Shown here: in pieces, positions 8,138 through 17,480 of the stretch | Layout of the letters: the number at the start of each line of letters is the position of its first letter | Numbering within the stretch: position 1 is the first letter of the stretch | From: Peptococcaceae bacterium BICA1-7 | Lineage (GTDB): Bacteria > Bacillota > Desulfotomaculia > Desulfotomaculales > Desulfocucumaceae | Assembly (NCBI GenBank): GCA_000802095.1 | Contig: JUEB01000009.1 | Coordinates: forward strand, 186,001-250,000 | Length of the DNA stretch: 64,000 nucleotides | Reading direction: 5' to 3' | Notes under the pieces: generated by a model | Database searches by the model: none | What the model saw: only the letters and a program-made list of their open reading frames with translations | Told to the model about the DNA's origin: nothing | Translations under genes and position numbers: made by a program

Positions 8138-9325
8138 CTAGCATCCGCAACCTCCCTCACCTTCCGGCAGGGTGAGGTTTTTCTTTACTATTTCCTCCAG
8201 GCAGTCTACCGCCCGGATTACCTCCTCCTCTTTATTGAAATATGAGAAGCTGAAACGTACCAGCTTTTTGTAAAAGGTGCCCAGGGTGCGGTGGGCATCC
8301 GGGGAACAGTGCAGTCCCGCCCGGCAGGCAATATCATAATTTTTATCCAGCAGGCCCCCTATTTCAGCTGATTTTCTTCCTTCGATCAGAAAGGAAACCA
8401 CCGGCGCCCTGGGGACATCACCGGAAGATCCGTATATCTTAAGCCCCGGAATCTTTTGAGACTTTTCCATAAACAGCCGGGTCAGCCCCAGCTCATGGTC
8501 CCTTATTTTTTCCATGCCTGTTTTTACTATAAAATCTATACCGGCCTCCAGCCCGGCTATGCCGGTGGTGTTCAGGGTGCCGGCCTCATACCTTTCGGGA
8601 AGGGTTTCGGGCATACCTTTTAATTCCGACTGACTTCCGGTCCCCCCCTCTTTTAGAGTTTCCAGCAAGATCCCGCCTCTTATGTATAGACCACCTATCC
8701 CGGTTGGGCCAAGAAGGCTCTTGTGCCCCGGGAAGGCCAGAAGACCTATATTCATGCGCTGGACGTCAATATCCAAAACCCCGGCGCTCTGGGCTGCGTC
8801 AAGCAGAAACAGCGCCCCGGCCTCTCCGGCTATTCTGCCTATCTCCTCGGCAGGCATTACAGTTCCGGTGACATTGGAGGCGTGAAGGATGGCTATCAGC
8901 CTGGTATTGGGCTGTATGGCCTTTTTTATATCAGCCGGGTCTATGCTTCCGTCATCTGCGCACCTTACCCTGGTAACCTGGACACCTTCCTTTTCCAGCC
9001 TGTAGAGCGGCCTTGTCACCGAATTGTGCTCCATAGTGCTGGTTATTACGTGTTCTCCTTTTTTTAATAGTCCCTTTATGGCAAGATTGAGCGCCGCGGT
9101 GGCGTTTACAGTAAACACTATCCTCTCGTAGGCTATAGGATCTATATTGAAAATCCGGGCCAGCTTTTTTCTGGTGGAATCCACCATTTCGTTGGCCTTT
9201 ATCGACATTTTATGCCCGGCCCGGCCGGGATTGGCCCCCAGATCCCTTATGCACCGGGTAACAGCCTCAATAACCTCCGGCGGCTTGGGCCAGGTGGTGG
9301 CGGCGTTATCAAAATAAATTGTCAT
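8138..9325 (-). CDS. Cysteine desulfurase / selenocysteine lyase-like aminotransferase (class V)
   Basis: PLP enzyme of the NifS/Csd fold that mobilises sulfur (or selenium) from cysteine (or selenocysteine). Visible features: YFDNAATTWPKP N-terminus, TMEHNS, the SFPGHKS-type PLP lysine (FPGHKSLLGPTGIGG, near residue 200), and the active-site Cys in CRAGLHCSPDAHRTLGT near residue 340. Length 395 fits the TIGR01977-like group. The C-terminus ends in GGCGC, an extra Cys pair that is unusual. It is monocistronic with no iscU or selD beside it, so the acceptor is unknown. An AGAAGG site precedes the ATG. Confidence 0.9.
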   Translation of the reverse strand: MTIYFDNAATTWPKPPEVIEAVTRCIRDLGANPGRAGHKMSIKANEMVDSTRKKLARIFNIDPIAYERIVFTVNATAALNLAIKGLLKKGEHVITSTMEHNSVTRPLYRLEKEGVQVTRVRCADDGSIDPADIKKAIQPNTRLIAILHASNVTGTVMPAEEIGRIAGEAGALFLLDAAQSAGVLDIDVQRMNIGLLAFPGHKSLLGPTGIGGLYIRGGILLETLKEGGTGSQSELKGMPETLPERYEAGTLNTTGIAGLEAGIDFIVKTGMEKIRDHELGLTRLFMEKSQKIPGLKIYGSSGDVPRAPVVSFLIEGRKSAEIGGLLDKNYDIACRAGLHCSPDAHRTLGTFYKKLVRFSFSYFNKEEEVIRAVDCLEEIVKKNLTLPEGEGGCGC

Positions 9326-9410
9326 TTTGCACCTTCTTTCAGCCTGATAAATCTATATAATAAACATCGCCGTTTAAAATATACATATTTCTATATATCA
9401 TAGAAAGTGC

Positions 9411-9440
9411 AAAAAAAAGAAACCCCCTAGGGAGTTTCTT
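9411..9440 (-). terminator. Rho-independent terminator of the EF-G-like gene
   Basis: On the minus strand an AAGAAACTCCC/GGGGTTTCTT stem is followed by eight T residues, 18 bases after the stop codon of the gene at 9458-11482. Confidence 0.85.
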
Positions 9441-9457
9441 TTGATCATGCTTATTCT

Positions 9458-11482
9458 TTATTTCTCAGCCTCGGCAGCGGCTTTGGCCTTTTTGATGACA
9501 TCCTCGGAAATCCTGCCGGGGACCTCTTCATAGCCCAGGAATTCCATTTTAAACTGTCCTCTGCCCTGAGTCATAGACTTGAGGTCAATGGCGTACCTGT
9601 ACATCTCGGAAAGCGGCACCTGGGCTTTGACCCTGGTCTGCTTGCCGCCGGGCTCCATCCCCAGTATACGGCCTCTCTTGGTATTGAAGTCGCTTATGAT
9701 GTCGCCCATAAAGTTCTCGGGAACAATAACCTCAACACTCATCAGTGGCTCCAGCAGCACCGGCTTGGCCTGCTGGGCGCCCTTTTTGAAGGCCAGGGAA
9801 CCGGCTATCTTAAAGGCCATTTCTGAAGAGTCCACCGGGTGGAAGGAACCGTCCACCAGCACTGCCTTCAACCCTGTAACGGGGTAGCCTGCCAGCACTC
9901 CCTCTACCATAGCCTCACGGATGCCCTTTTCAACGGCCGGGAAGTAGTTCCTGGGCACTGACCCACCGAATATTTCCTCTGTAAACACAAAGTCCTGGCC
10001 GTCCATAAGAGGTTCCAGCCTTACCCAGACATGGCCGAACTGTCCATGACCGCCGGTCTGCTTCTTGTGCTTGCCCTCCACCTTTACCTCGGACCGTATG
10101 GTCTCCCGGTAGGGAACCCTGGGGGAATCGGTGGTAACATCCACGCTGTAGCGCCTCTTAAGCCGCTCCATGATAATGTCCAGGTGCATTTCACCCATAC
10201 CGGTAACCAGGTTCTGCTTGGTCTCCAGGTTTTTCTCCACTCTCATGGATTTGTCTTCTTCCAAAAGTTTGTTTATGGCGCTGCCCAGCTTATCCTCGTC
10301 ACCCTTGCTCTTGGGAGTGATGGCCACCGCCAGGGTGGGCTCAGGAAAATCAATGGTCTCCAGCTTGACCAGCTTATCCTTTTCACAGAGGGTGTCATTG
10401 GTGTCAATATCCTGCAGTTTGACCAGCACAGCCAGATCGCCGGAGTTGACCTCCTGGGTCTGGGCCGTGGTTTTGCCCCTGGTAAACAGTATCTGGCCAA
10501 TTTTTTCGGATTTTTCCTTGTTGGCGTTGTATATTATCATATCGCCCTTAAGTTTGCCTGTGTATACCCTTATAAAGTTCATTTTACCCACATAAGGGTC
10601 GGCCAGTGTTTTAAACACCAGGGCCGAGAAGGGCTTGCCCTCCTCCACTACCGGGGCCGGGGCATAGTCCACCATAAAGTCCATCAGGTTGCTGACAGCC
10701 ATATTCTTGGTGGCCGAGCCGCAGAGCACCGGCACAACCTTTCCCTGTTTAACCCCTCCGGCCAGCCCCGCCTTTATTTCATCAGCGGTCAGTTCCTCAC
10801 CGTCCAGGTATTTCATCATAAGCTCGTCATCGCCCTCTACAGCGGCCTCTATCAGCTTTTCCCTGTTTTCGGTGATCACATCGGCCATATCATCGGGTAA
10901 GGGTATTTCTGTTGCTTTGCCGTCCTTATAGGAATAGGCCTTTTGCTCAATCAGATCCACCATGCCGGTGAATTCCAGGGCCTGCCCTATAGGGAGCTGC
11001 ACCGGGGCGAAATTGGCTCCGAATTTTTCCTTAAGCTCATCCAGCACCTTGTAAAAGTTGGCGTTTTCCCGGTCCATCTTGTTGATGTACACCATCCGGG
11101 GCATATCTTTATCCTGGGCAAAATCCCAGATTATTTCTGTTTGAACCTCCACACCATCCACAGCTGACACCACGAAAAGAGCACTGTCCACTACACGCAT
11201 GGCTCCCTTGACTTCCCCAATGAAATCTGAGTAGCCGGGGGTGTCAAGAAGATTAAGCTTGCAGTTCTTCCACTCACATGGGACCAGGCTGGCGTGAATG
11301 GTTATCTGGCGGCTTGTCTCCTCGGGATGGTAATCTGCGGTGGTGGTGCCGTCCTCTACTCTGCCAAGCCTGTTAACAGCCCCGGTGTTGAACAGGATTG
11401 CCTCCACCAGCGAGGTTTTGCCTGCCCCGCCGTGTGCCACCACTCCGATATTACGGATTTTGTCGCTCGGATAACTTTTCAA
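9458..11482 (-). CDS. Elongation factor G-like translational GTPase (EF-G paralogue)
   Basis: A 674-residue, five-domain EF-G-type GTPase. The G1 motif is AHGGAGKTSL rather than the AHIDAGKTT of canonical EF-G; DTPGYSDF (G3) and NKMD (G4) are intact. The G1 change and slightly short length place it with the EF-G-like paralogues (FusA2/EF-G2 type) of unclear role, not with the fusA of the rpsL-rpsG-tuf operon. The start is TTG at 11482, with AAAGGAGG upstream. It is flanked by its own terminator and is monocistronic. Confidence 0.88.
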   Translation of the reverse strand: MKSYPSDKIRNIGVVAHGGAGKTSLVEAILFNTGAVNRLGRVEDGTTTADYHPEETSRQITIHASLVPCEWKNCKLNLLDTPGYSDFIGEVKGAMRVVDSALFVVSAVDGVEVQTEIIWDFAQDKDMPRMVYINKMDRENANFYKVLDELKEKFGANFAPVQLPIGQALEFTGMVDLIEQKAYSYKDGKATEIPLPDDMADVITENREKLIEAAVEGDDELMMKYLDGEELTADEIKAGLAGGVKQGKVVPVLCGSATKNMAVSNLMDFMVDYAPAPVVEEGKPFSALVFKTLADPYVGKMNFIRVYTGKLKGDMIIYNANKEKSEKIGQILFTRGKTTAQTQEVNSGDLAVLVKLQDIDTNDTLCEKDKLVKLETIDFPEPTLAVAITPKSKGDEDKLGSAINKLLEEDKSMRVEKNLETKQNLVTGMGEMHLDIIMERLKRRYSVDVTTDSPRVPYRETIRSEVKVEGKHKKQTGGHGQFGHVWVRLEPLMDGQDFVFTEEIFGGSVPRNYFPAVEKGIREAMVEGVLAGYPVTGLKAVLVDGSFHPVDSSEMAFKIAGSLAFKKGAQQAKPVLLEPLMSVEVIVPENFMGDIISDFNTKRGRILGMEPGGKQTRVKAQVPLSEMYRYAIDLKSMTQGRGQFKMEFLGYEEVPGRISEDVIKKAKAAAEAEK

Positions 11483-11761
11483 ATCCCCTGCCTCCTTTGT
11501 AAATAATGTTACCTGTGTAAAGTATTTCTATTCTCAAATACGGCTAAACACAAAAATAAGCTCCCTAAAGAGCCGATTTACCGCGAGCCATTTAACTGGA
11601 TATTACGGTAAGCCGCTTACCCGAATTTTAAACTATTCCACACACCACTACAAATATCCTTTTTAAGAATTAATTTTTTAAAACTAATTATGCGGCGGGA
11701 GTGCCCTCTACCCCCTCATAGAAGCACTGCCGCACACATACATATAATCAGGGGTGAGAAC

Positions 11762-13303
11762 ATGTCCAGCCGCTCATTTATATACGGCACCGCAATTTTA
11801 CTGGCAGCAAGCATATTTAACAGGGGTGTGGGCTTCATCTACCAGATATTTATGATGAGGCTTATCAAACCTGAGGGAGTTGGCCTTTTCAGCATGATTT
11901 TCCCTATTTATATTATGGTGCTGGTCCTGGCCTCCCTGGGAATACCAGTAGCCGTAGCCAAGCTGGTGGCCGAGGAGGTGGCGGTGGACAACCTCCCGGG
12001 GGCCTACAGAATATTTAAGATTTCCCTGGCCATTATAGCAGCCTGTGCTGTTATTATTACACTCCTTCTGTATATAGGGTCGCCCTTTTTGATTAGTCAT
12101 GTTTTTCCCAATCCCAAGGTTTACCTGTGCTTTGTGAGCCTTATCCCCGGGGTGCTTGTTGTTTCCCTCTGCTCGGCCTTCAGGGGCTTTTTTCAGGGGC
12201 TCCAGAGGATGTCCCCCACAGCTGTTACTCAGGCAGTTGAGCAGCTGGTCAGGGTGACGGCAGGGCTCTGCATTGCCTGGCTCCTTCTCCCCCGGGGTAT
12301 TGAGTATGCCTCGGTGGGGATATCCCTGGGGGTTGTGTGCGGGGAGCTGGCTGGCTTTATCATTATGATATTTATTTATCACACCAGAAGGCCTCGATTT
12401 ACCGGGCTTGAGCACCCCTCCGAGCCTGTGCCCCGGATATTGGGGAGGATTTTTCATATGGGCATACCGGTAACCCTTACCCGCTTTGTTTCCACCGCGC
12501 TGATGTCCCTGGACGCCCTGCTCATACCCAGAAGGCTGCAGTCCGCGGGAATGTCCCTCAGTGAGGCCACCTCTTCCTACGGACAATTCGTGGGTATATC
12601 CGAGGCGCTCTTTTTTACCCCGGGAGTTGTTACCCTGGCCCTGGCCACAGCCCTTATGCCGGCTGTCAGTGACGCCATGGCCACAGGTAAAATACACCTG
12701 GTCCGGAGCCGCATAGAAGATGCTTTCCGCATAACTCTGATCATGGGACTTTTAATGGCTGCTATTTTTCTTGTCCTGCCCCATGAGCTAAGCAGCACTC
12801 TTTTTGGATACAGGGCAGCCGGAGGAGCCCTTTTCATACTGGCCCTGAGCAGTCCCTTCCTTTACCTGCAGCAAACGGTTAACGGAGTTCTTCAGGGCCT
12901 GGGACGACCGGACATACCTTTTAAAAATCTGCTCAAGTCCTCTATAGTTAAAATACTGGGTATATATTTCCTTACCTCTATTCCGGGCTTTGGCATACAG
13001 GGCACCGCCCTGGCCATGGGGTCAACTTATGTGCTTATGTGCCTGTTAAACTACCTGGAGCTTAAAAAAATGACCGGCTTTAGAATAGATCCCATCCCTC
13101 ACCTTTTTAAGCCGCTGGGAGCCGCAGGGGCTGCAGCGGTAGTAATGATTTATCTCAAGCTGACTACCGCATCCATAGTGGGGCTGCCGGGACTGCTGAT
13201 CAAGCTGGCCGGCGGCAGCCTCTCCTATTTGCTCTTACTATATATAATCGGAAGCATAAATGCCTCCGATATAAGAAGAGTAAGACTCATTTTTAAACGT
13301 TAG
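11762..13303 (+). CDS. MOP-superfamily flippase, SpoVB / polysaccharide export type
   Basis: A polytopic inner-membrane protein of about 513 residues with 12-14 hydrophobic segments, of the MurJ/SpoVB/Wzx lipid-linked oligosaccharide flippase family. The N-terminus SSRSFIYGTAILLAASIFNRGVG and the region FRGFFQGLQRMSPTAVTQAVEQ are characteristic of SpoVB-like proteins, which act in spore cortex assembly. The ATG at 11762 follows AGGGGTGAG; the frame is open further upstream but that extension is proline/histidine-rich and not membrane-like. Its last 11 bases overlap the convergent surE gene. Confidence 0.88.
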   Translation: MSSRSFIYGTAILLAASIFNRGVGFIYQIFMMRLIKPEGVGLFSMIFPIYIMVLVLASLGIPVAVAKLVAEEVAVDNLPGAYRIFKISLAIIAACAVIITLLLYIGSPFLISHVFPNPKVYLCFVSLIPGVLVVSLCSAFRGFFQGLQRMSPTAVTQAVEQLVRVTAGLCIAWLLLPRGIEYASVGISLGVVCGELAGFIIMIFIYHTRRPRFTGLEHPSEPVPRILGRIFHMGIPVTLTRFVSTALMSLDALLIPRRLQSAGMSLSEATSSYGQFVGISEALFFTPGVVTLALATALMPAVSDAMATGKIHLVRSRIEDAFRITLIMGLLMAAIFLVLPHELSSTLFGYRAAGGALFILALSSPFLYLQQTVNGVLQGLGRPDIPFKNLLKSSIVKILGIYFLTSIPGFGIQGTALAMGSTYVLMCLLNYLELKKMTGFRIDPIPHLFKPLGAAGAAAVVMIYLKLTTASIVGLPGLLIKLAGGSLSYLLLLYIIGSINASDIRRVRLIFKR

Positions 13304-14081
13304 CGCCGGGCCGCAGGTCAAATCCTATACCCCAGGATTTTATTCTCTCCATCTCGCAGTTATTGGTAAGGTCTATCTGCACCGGGGTGATTGTTATATA
13401 ACCTTCCCGGCTGGATCCCACATCTGTTTCCGGACAGTTGTCCTCCAGGTCCTGCACCTCTCCGGCCATCCAGTAGTATTCTCTGCCCCGGGGGTCGGTT
13501 CTCTTGTCAAAAATATTGATATACCTCATGTTTCCCAGCCGCACCACCCTCAGGCCCAGTGGTTTTCCCGGCGGAACATTGACATTTAAAAGGGTTCCCG
13601 GGGGCATCCCCTCTTTTTTGACCACCGGCGCCAGGCCGGCGGCAAAGTCAGCAGCGGCGGTAAAATCATGGTTTTTATAGCTGGCCAGGGATATGGCAAC
13701 AGACGGAATCCCGCAAATAACCGCCTCCACCGCCGCCGATACAGTTCCGGAGTACAAAACATCAGTACCCAGATTGGGTCCCATGTTGATCCCGGAAAGA
13801 ACAAGGTCCGGCGGCTCCTCCAGCAACTCCTCCAGGGCCAGCTTAACGCAGTCGGCCGGAGTTCCGTCCACCGACCAGCCTACAGACTTGGCGGATTTAT
13901 AGTTAACCTCCCTGGCCCGCAGAGGCCTGTGCATGGTTATGCCGTGACCTATGGCGCTCCTTTCCCTGTCCGGGGCCACAATAAATAGTTTTTCTATAAA
14001 GTCGCATTTTTCCAGCCTTTCCCTGAGGGCAATTATTCCATCGGCAAAAATTCCGTCATCATTACTGATCAGGATACGCAT
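13293..14081 (-). CDS. surE: 5'-nucleotidase SurE
   Basis: Metal-dependent phosphatase that removes phosphate from nucleoside 5'/3'-monophosphates. The N-terminal metal-site motif MRILISNDDGIFADGI is intact, with APDRERSAIGHGIT and LSGINMGPNLGTDVLYSGTVSAA, the family's hallmark. The ATG at 14081 (263 residues) has AGGGGG upstream and begins with the conserved block; a longer in-frame ATG at 14120 adds 13 non-conserved residues. It overlaps the convergent flippase gene by 11 bases at its 3' end. Confidence 0.93.
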   Translation of the reverse strand: MRILISNDDGIFADGIIALRERLEKCDFIEKLFIVAPDRERSAIGHGITMHRPLRAREVNYKSAKSVGWSVDGTPADCVKLALEELLEEPPDLVLSGINMGPNLGTDVLYSGTVSAAVEAVICGIPSVAISLASYKNHDFTAAADFAAGLAPVVKKEGMPPGTLLNVNVPPGKPLGLRVVRLGNMRYINIFDKRTDPRGREYYWMAGEVQDLEDNCPETDVGSSREGYITITPVQIDLTNNCEMERIKSWGIGFDLRPGANV

Positions 14082-14128
14082 CGGAAACCCCCTACTTGAG
14101 AAGTGCGAAGTGCCTCTCACTTCTCAGT

Positions 14129-14326
14129 CTATACCTCGTAAATTGTTATAGTCATTTTTCCGCTTTCACGGTCTTTGGTCAGGCCAAACATAAGCTGCCT
14201 GTCCTTAAGGCTCTTGTTGAGATAATCCACCACCCTGTACATATCGTCGTAGGGGGCGAAACTCTTGGTGGCTATCAGCTCAAGCTTTCCCGTGAGCTTT
14301 TGACTCTCCTCGCTCATAACGCTCAC
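14129..14326 (-). CDS. YpmA-like (DUF4264) small protein
   Basis: A 65-residue protein whose core (KLELIATKSFAPYDDMYRVVDYLNKSLKDRQLMFGL followed by TITIYEV) resembles Bacillus YpmA of the DUF4264 family, a small conserved Firmicute protein of unknown function. Start is GTG at 14326, or ATG at 14317 with better distance from AGGGGTG. It starts just seven bases after folE ends and is presumably cotranscribed with the preQ0 genes. Confidence 0.65.
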   Translation of the reverse strand: MSVMSEESQKLTGKLELIATKSFAPYDDMYRVVDYLNKSLKDRQLMFGLTKDRESGKMTITIYEV

Positions 14327-14332
14327 ACACCC

Positions 14333-14893
14333 CTAACCCTTGATAAGCGACAGGGCCTCCGCCCTGGTAACCTCATTCTTCTGGAAGGACCCCCGTACCG
14401 CCGAGGTGATTGTCTTCGACCCTGGCTTGCGGACACCCCTTAAGGTCATACACATATGCTCTGCCTCCATTACCACCAGCACACCATGAGGGGCCAGCTT
14501 TTTCATTATAGCGTCGGCAATCTGCGAGGTGAGCCTTTCCTGAAGCTGGGGCCTCTTGGCGAAGCCTTCCACCACCCGGGCCAGCTTCGACAGGCCGGTA
14601 ACGTTGCCCCTTCTGGGAATATAAGCCACGTGGGCCTTTCCAAAAAAGGGCAGCAGGTGGTGTTCACACATTGAATATACAGGTATATCCTTTACCAGCA
14701 CCATTTCCTCATGCTCTTCTGAAAACATTTTCTGCAGATGCTCATGCGGGTCTTCCCAAAGCCCGCAGAAAATCTCCTGGTACATTCTGGCCACCCTGGC
14801 CGGAGTTTCTTTAAGCCCCTCCCTTTCCGGATCTTCCCCGATAGCCTCCAGTATCATTCTTACGGCAGTCTCTATTTTTTTGCTGTCCACCAT
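14333..14893 (-). CDS. folE: GTP cyclohydrolase I
   Basis: Converts GTP to 7,8-dihydroneopterin triphosphate, first step of folate and of preQ0 synthesis. Zinc and active-site residues are visible: the [11 protein letters not shown] block and the [14 protein letters not shown] block (Cys and His ligands). The ATG at 14893 (186 residues, [11 protein letters not shown]) has GGGAGGGG eight bases upstream; the GTG at 14914 would place that site inside the gene. Its position behind queD-queC-queE shows it feeds queuosine-precursor synthesis here. Confidence 0.94.
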   Translation of the reverse strand: MVDSKKIETAVRMILEAIGEDPEREGLKETPARVARMYQEIFCGLWEDPHEHLQKMFSEEHEEMVLVKDIPVYSMCEHHLLPFFGKAHVAYIPRRGNVTGLSKLARVVEGFAKRPQLQERLTSQIADAIMKKLAPHGVLVVMEAEHMCMTLRGVRKPGSKTITSAVRGSFQKNEVTRAEALSLIKG

Positions 14894-14915
14894 AACATCT
14901 ACCCCTCCCGTCACA

Positions 14916-15653
14916 TCAGCGCTGAGACATCATAACATGTGCCTGTGGTATTATTCTTACATCCTTTAACACCTTCAGGGCCATGGACTGTAATTCCAGG
15001 CCCCTTTCCGGCGAAAGAGCGCACCTGCCTTTTTTGGTCACCGGCTGTATAACCGTAGTAATAGAGGGGTCCAACCCGCATACCAGGTCTACCGCCCTCT
15101 TGAACTCCCCTATGTCACTTTGATCATCAATTACTATTTTAACAAATACCTGAGCCTGCCTGGCAATGGTCAAAAAATGGCTGTGCTTTTCCCATAAAGA
15201 CCCGCAGCCGGCAGTTCCCGGAAGCTTTATATCCATGGCCACTGTATCGACCATTCCGATAACCCGGCCCAATTGTGCATACAGAGTGCCGTTGGTCTCC
15301 AAATACACCTTAAGGCCCATCTGCCTAATGGCGGGGAGCAGACCCGCCAGGTATTCGGCATGCACCAGGGGCTCCCCCCCGGTTATGCTGACGGAATGGT
15401 GTCCACCGGCATTAAACCGGTTCTGCAGAATACCTAAAAGATCCTGCCCGGACAGCGGGTTGGCCACTTCCAGTAAGTGGCCCCTCCCGGGCACCGCCTC
15501 CACCCTGCAGTGTCCTGCAGCCCCGGACCAGGCAGTGTCACAGTACCGGCAGGATAGATTACACCCGTCAAACCTTATAAAAATCTGCCTGATGCCCACA
15601 TAGGGGCCCTCTCCCTGCACCGAGGAAAAAATTTCTCTGACAGACGCCCTCAC
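14916..15653 (-). CDS. queE: 7-carboxy-7-deazaguanine synthase (radical SAM)
   Basis: Radical SAM enzyme converting 6-carboxytetrahydropterin to 7-carboxy-7-deazaguanine. The [4Fe-4S] motif is CNLSCRYCD (CxxxCxxC), preceded by [20 protein letters not shown], the classical QueE N-terminus; SITGGEPL and LETNGT follow. Length 245 is normal. It lies between DUF366 (adjacent, no gap) and folE (22 bp) in the preQ0 operon. Confidence 0.94.
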   Translation of the reverse strand: MRASVREIFSSVQGEGPYVGIRQIFIRFDGCNLSCRYCDTAWSGAAGHCRVEAVPGRGHLLEVANPLSGQDLLGILQNRFNAGGHHSVSITGGEPLVHAEYLAGLLPAIRQMGLKVYLETNGTLYAQLGRVIGMVDTVAMDIKLPGTAGCGSLWEKHSHFLTIARQAQVFVKIVIDDQSDIGEFKRAVDLVCGLDPSITTVIQPVTKKGRCALSPERGLELQSMALKVLKDVRIIPQAHVMMSQR

Positions 15654-16208
15654 CTATTTAACACCTCTGACCTTACAGCAGGCCATCTTTACTGAATACA
15701 TCTCACCGGCGTACATATGGCCCGCCTTAGTGCCCAATTCCGCCACCTGTATATCACTGTAGCCCAGGTCGTAAAGTCCCGCGGCCCTGACCGGGGTGCC
15801 CTCGGAGATTATGTTTAGGGCTGCGTGAATCATTACCGACACCGGCGAGGCGGTGGCTATTGAGATGGATAGCTTGCCTTCCCCTATAAACAGGTCGTCC
15901 CCATCCCTTTTAAGGTCCGGACAGTTGATCAGGTCCTTTATTATGGATATCAGAAGCCTCTGCCTGAGCACCCCGGCCTCAAGGCTTTCCCCAAAGTGTT
16001 CCACTATGAAGTGGAGCATATCCGGCCCGTATATGCTGGATCCGTTAAGCACATCTTCAACATCGACCATCTCGGCGGGCAGAATACTGCAGGGACCCCT
16101 AAAGCACACTATGCTGTCCCCCTGCAGGCCAAAATTCCTGTATGCCCACAGTGAAGCCAGCTGATGTCCTGTATAGGCAATTGTTTTGTCGTGAAGGTAT
16201 ACATGCAT
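15654..16208 (-). CDS. DUF366 family protein inside the preQ0 operon
   Basis: A 184-residue protein with the DUF366 signature HDKTIAYTGHQLASLWAYRNFGLQGDSIV. It has no catalytic motif that I can assign, though the conserved FRGPC, HFG and YDLGYSD stretches suggest an enzyme or pterin/purine-binding protein. The ATG at 16208 overlaps the end of queC closely (stop TAA at 16212-16210) and an AGGTG site precedes it. Tight coupling between queC and queE implies a role in 7-deazaguanine synthesis or its regulation; this is inference from context only. Confidence 0.8.
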   Translation of the reverse strand: MHVYLHDKTIAYTGHQLASLWAYRNFGLQGDSIVCFRGPCSILPAEMVDVEDVLNGSSIYGPDMLHFIVEHFGESLEAGVLRQRLLISIIKDLINCPDLKRDGDDLFIGEGKLSISIATASPVSVMIHAALNIISEGTPVRAAGLYDLGYSDIQVAELGTKAGHMYAGEMYSVKMACCKVRGVK

Positions 16209-16209
16209 T

Positions 16210-16866
16210 TTATTCACCTGCCGCCTCCAGCGCCCTAAAATACCTCTTGCAGCTCTCACAGCGCCCGCAGAGCTCTTCACCCCCGAAATAACAGGGCCAT
16301 ACAATTCCCAGGGGCACTCCCAGCCTCCGTCCCAGCTTTACTATCCCGGCCTTGTCCAGCAGCATCGTGTAGCTTAAAACCCTTACTCCGCTTAATGTGG
16401 AGTAACAAAGAGCCTGGCTGGCAGCCTGCAGGTAGGCCCTGCTGTTATCCGGAAATGTTTTGGCCTCCTCGGCGTTAAAGCCTGTAACCACCTGACCTGC
16501 ACCCATAGACTCGGCAAACCCGGCAGCTATATTTATGAATATTCCGTTGCGGTTGGGCACCCATACAGCTTTAGCCGACTCTTCCGACTTTGCGCAGCTG
16601 TCCAGGTCACCGTCCCCCGGCAGAGGAACGTCCTCCTCCAGATTAACCAGTGAAGTTCTTGTTATTGAGCGCAGGAAGGGCAGCTCGATCACCCGGTGAT
16701 CCAGGCCGTAGTGTTGGGCGAGCGCCGATGAGGCGGCTGCCTCCCGGGCTGCCGCCCGCTGTCCGTAAGCAAAGGTAAGGCAAAGCTTTACCTCCCCCTC
16801 ACGCAGTGCCTGGGCCAGCGATACCGCTGAATCAAGCCCTCCGGAGAGCAATACTATGCTGGACAT
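16210..16866 (-). CDS. queC: 7-cyano-7-deazaguanine synthase
   Basis: ATP-dependent conversion of 7-carboxy-7-deazaguanine to preQ0. The PP-loop is LLSGGLDSAVSLAQA near the N-terminus; the family's VPNRNGIFI and the C-terminal zinc site (CGRCESCKRY together with an earlier Cys in WPCYFGGEELC) are present. 218 residues fits the family. It follows queD by one base and precedes DUF366. Confidence 0.94.
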   Translation of the reverse strand: MSSIVLLSGGLDSAVSLAQALREGEVKLCLTFAYGQRAAAREAAASSALAQHYGLDHRVIELPFLRSITRTSLVNLEEDVPLPGDGDLDSCAKSEESAKAVWVPNRNGIFINIAAGFAESMGAGQVVTGFNAEEAKTFPDNSRAYLQAASQALCYSTLSGVRVLSYTMLLDKAGIVKLGRRLGVPLGIVWPCYFGGEELCGRCESCKRYFRALEAAGE

Positions 16867-16867
16867 T

Positions 16868-17260
16868 TCATTTATCCTCCCGGTAGCATGCGCAGGAGTC
16901 AGGCGACTCCCACACCATCACTTCCTGTATGCATACTTCTTTCCCTGAGTTTTCTATTTGTTCTCTGACACTTTTAAAAATATAGGAGGCTATATTCTCA
17001 GCCGTGGGATTTATCCCTCCCCTGGCAAAGTCAAAATGTGCCAGCTCATTAATATAATTGTGATCAAGCTCACTGACTATATCGTCAACCATTTTCTTTA
17101 AAATCTTAAAGTCTACCAGCATGCCGCACGAGTCCAACTTTTCACCCGCCACCTGCACTTCCACCGTCCAGGTATGGCCATGCAGTGAGGCGCATTCCCC
17201 CCCATAGCCTAATAGCCTGTGGGCCGCGGCAAACCTTCTTTTGATAGTCAGATAATACAA
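16868..17260 (-). CDS. queD: 6-carboxy-5,6,7,8-tetrahydropterin synthase
   Basis: Converts dihydroneopterin triphosphate to 6-carboxytetrahydropterin. FAAAHRL and CASLHGHTW carry the zinc histidines; LVDFKILKKMVDDIVSELDHNYIN and PTAENIA are family blocks. The TTG at 17260 gives a normal 130-residue protein beginning MYYLTIKRRF, with GGGAGG (17269-17274) eight bases upstream. The open frame continues upstream to 17320, but that stretch runs into the CACAGAG repeat, so the longer start is unlikely. Confidence 0.93.
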   Translation of the reverse strand: MYYLTIKRRFAAAHRLLGYGGECASLHGHTWTVEVQVAGEKLDSCGMLVDFKILKKMVDDIVSELDHNYINELAHFDFARGGINPTAENIASYIFKSVREQIENSGKEVCIQEVMVWESPDSCACYREDK

Positions 17261-17296
17261 TACTGGCGCCTCCCAGACATCTTTTGGGTCTTTATT

Positions 17297-17422
17297 AGCC
17301 ACAGAGGACACAGAGATCACAGAGCTTGGCTTGGGGGTAATACCTCCAGTCAGAATCCAGAATCATTATGAGCTTATTAGTCTGGCTCATATAACTCTGT
17401 GTCCTCTGTGTTCTCTGTGGCT
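17297..17422. repeat. Inverted pair of CACAGAG-type repeats upstream of queD
   Basis: Arms of about 28 bp at 17297-17324 and 17395-17422 can pair almost fully. Part of a second repeat type, with GGGTAATACCTCCAGTCAGAAT (17334 onward), lies between them. Nothing here looks like a gene. Confidence 0.8.
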
Positions 17423-17480
17423 TTAAAAAGGACCCGAATTTTCTATCTCCTTGGTGATGGCTTTTTAAGCGGCCTTGCAC

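Noticed and set aside
10031-10900. Long open frame antisense to the EF-G-like gene
   Set aside because: It lies fully inside a clear elongation-factor gene on the other strand, has no ribosome site and reads like antisense of conserved GTPase codons.
11690-11761. Extended N-terminus of the SpoVB-like flippase
   Set aside because: The extra 24 residues are not membrane-like or conserved, and a good ribosome site precedes ATG 11762.
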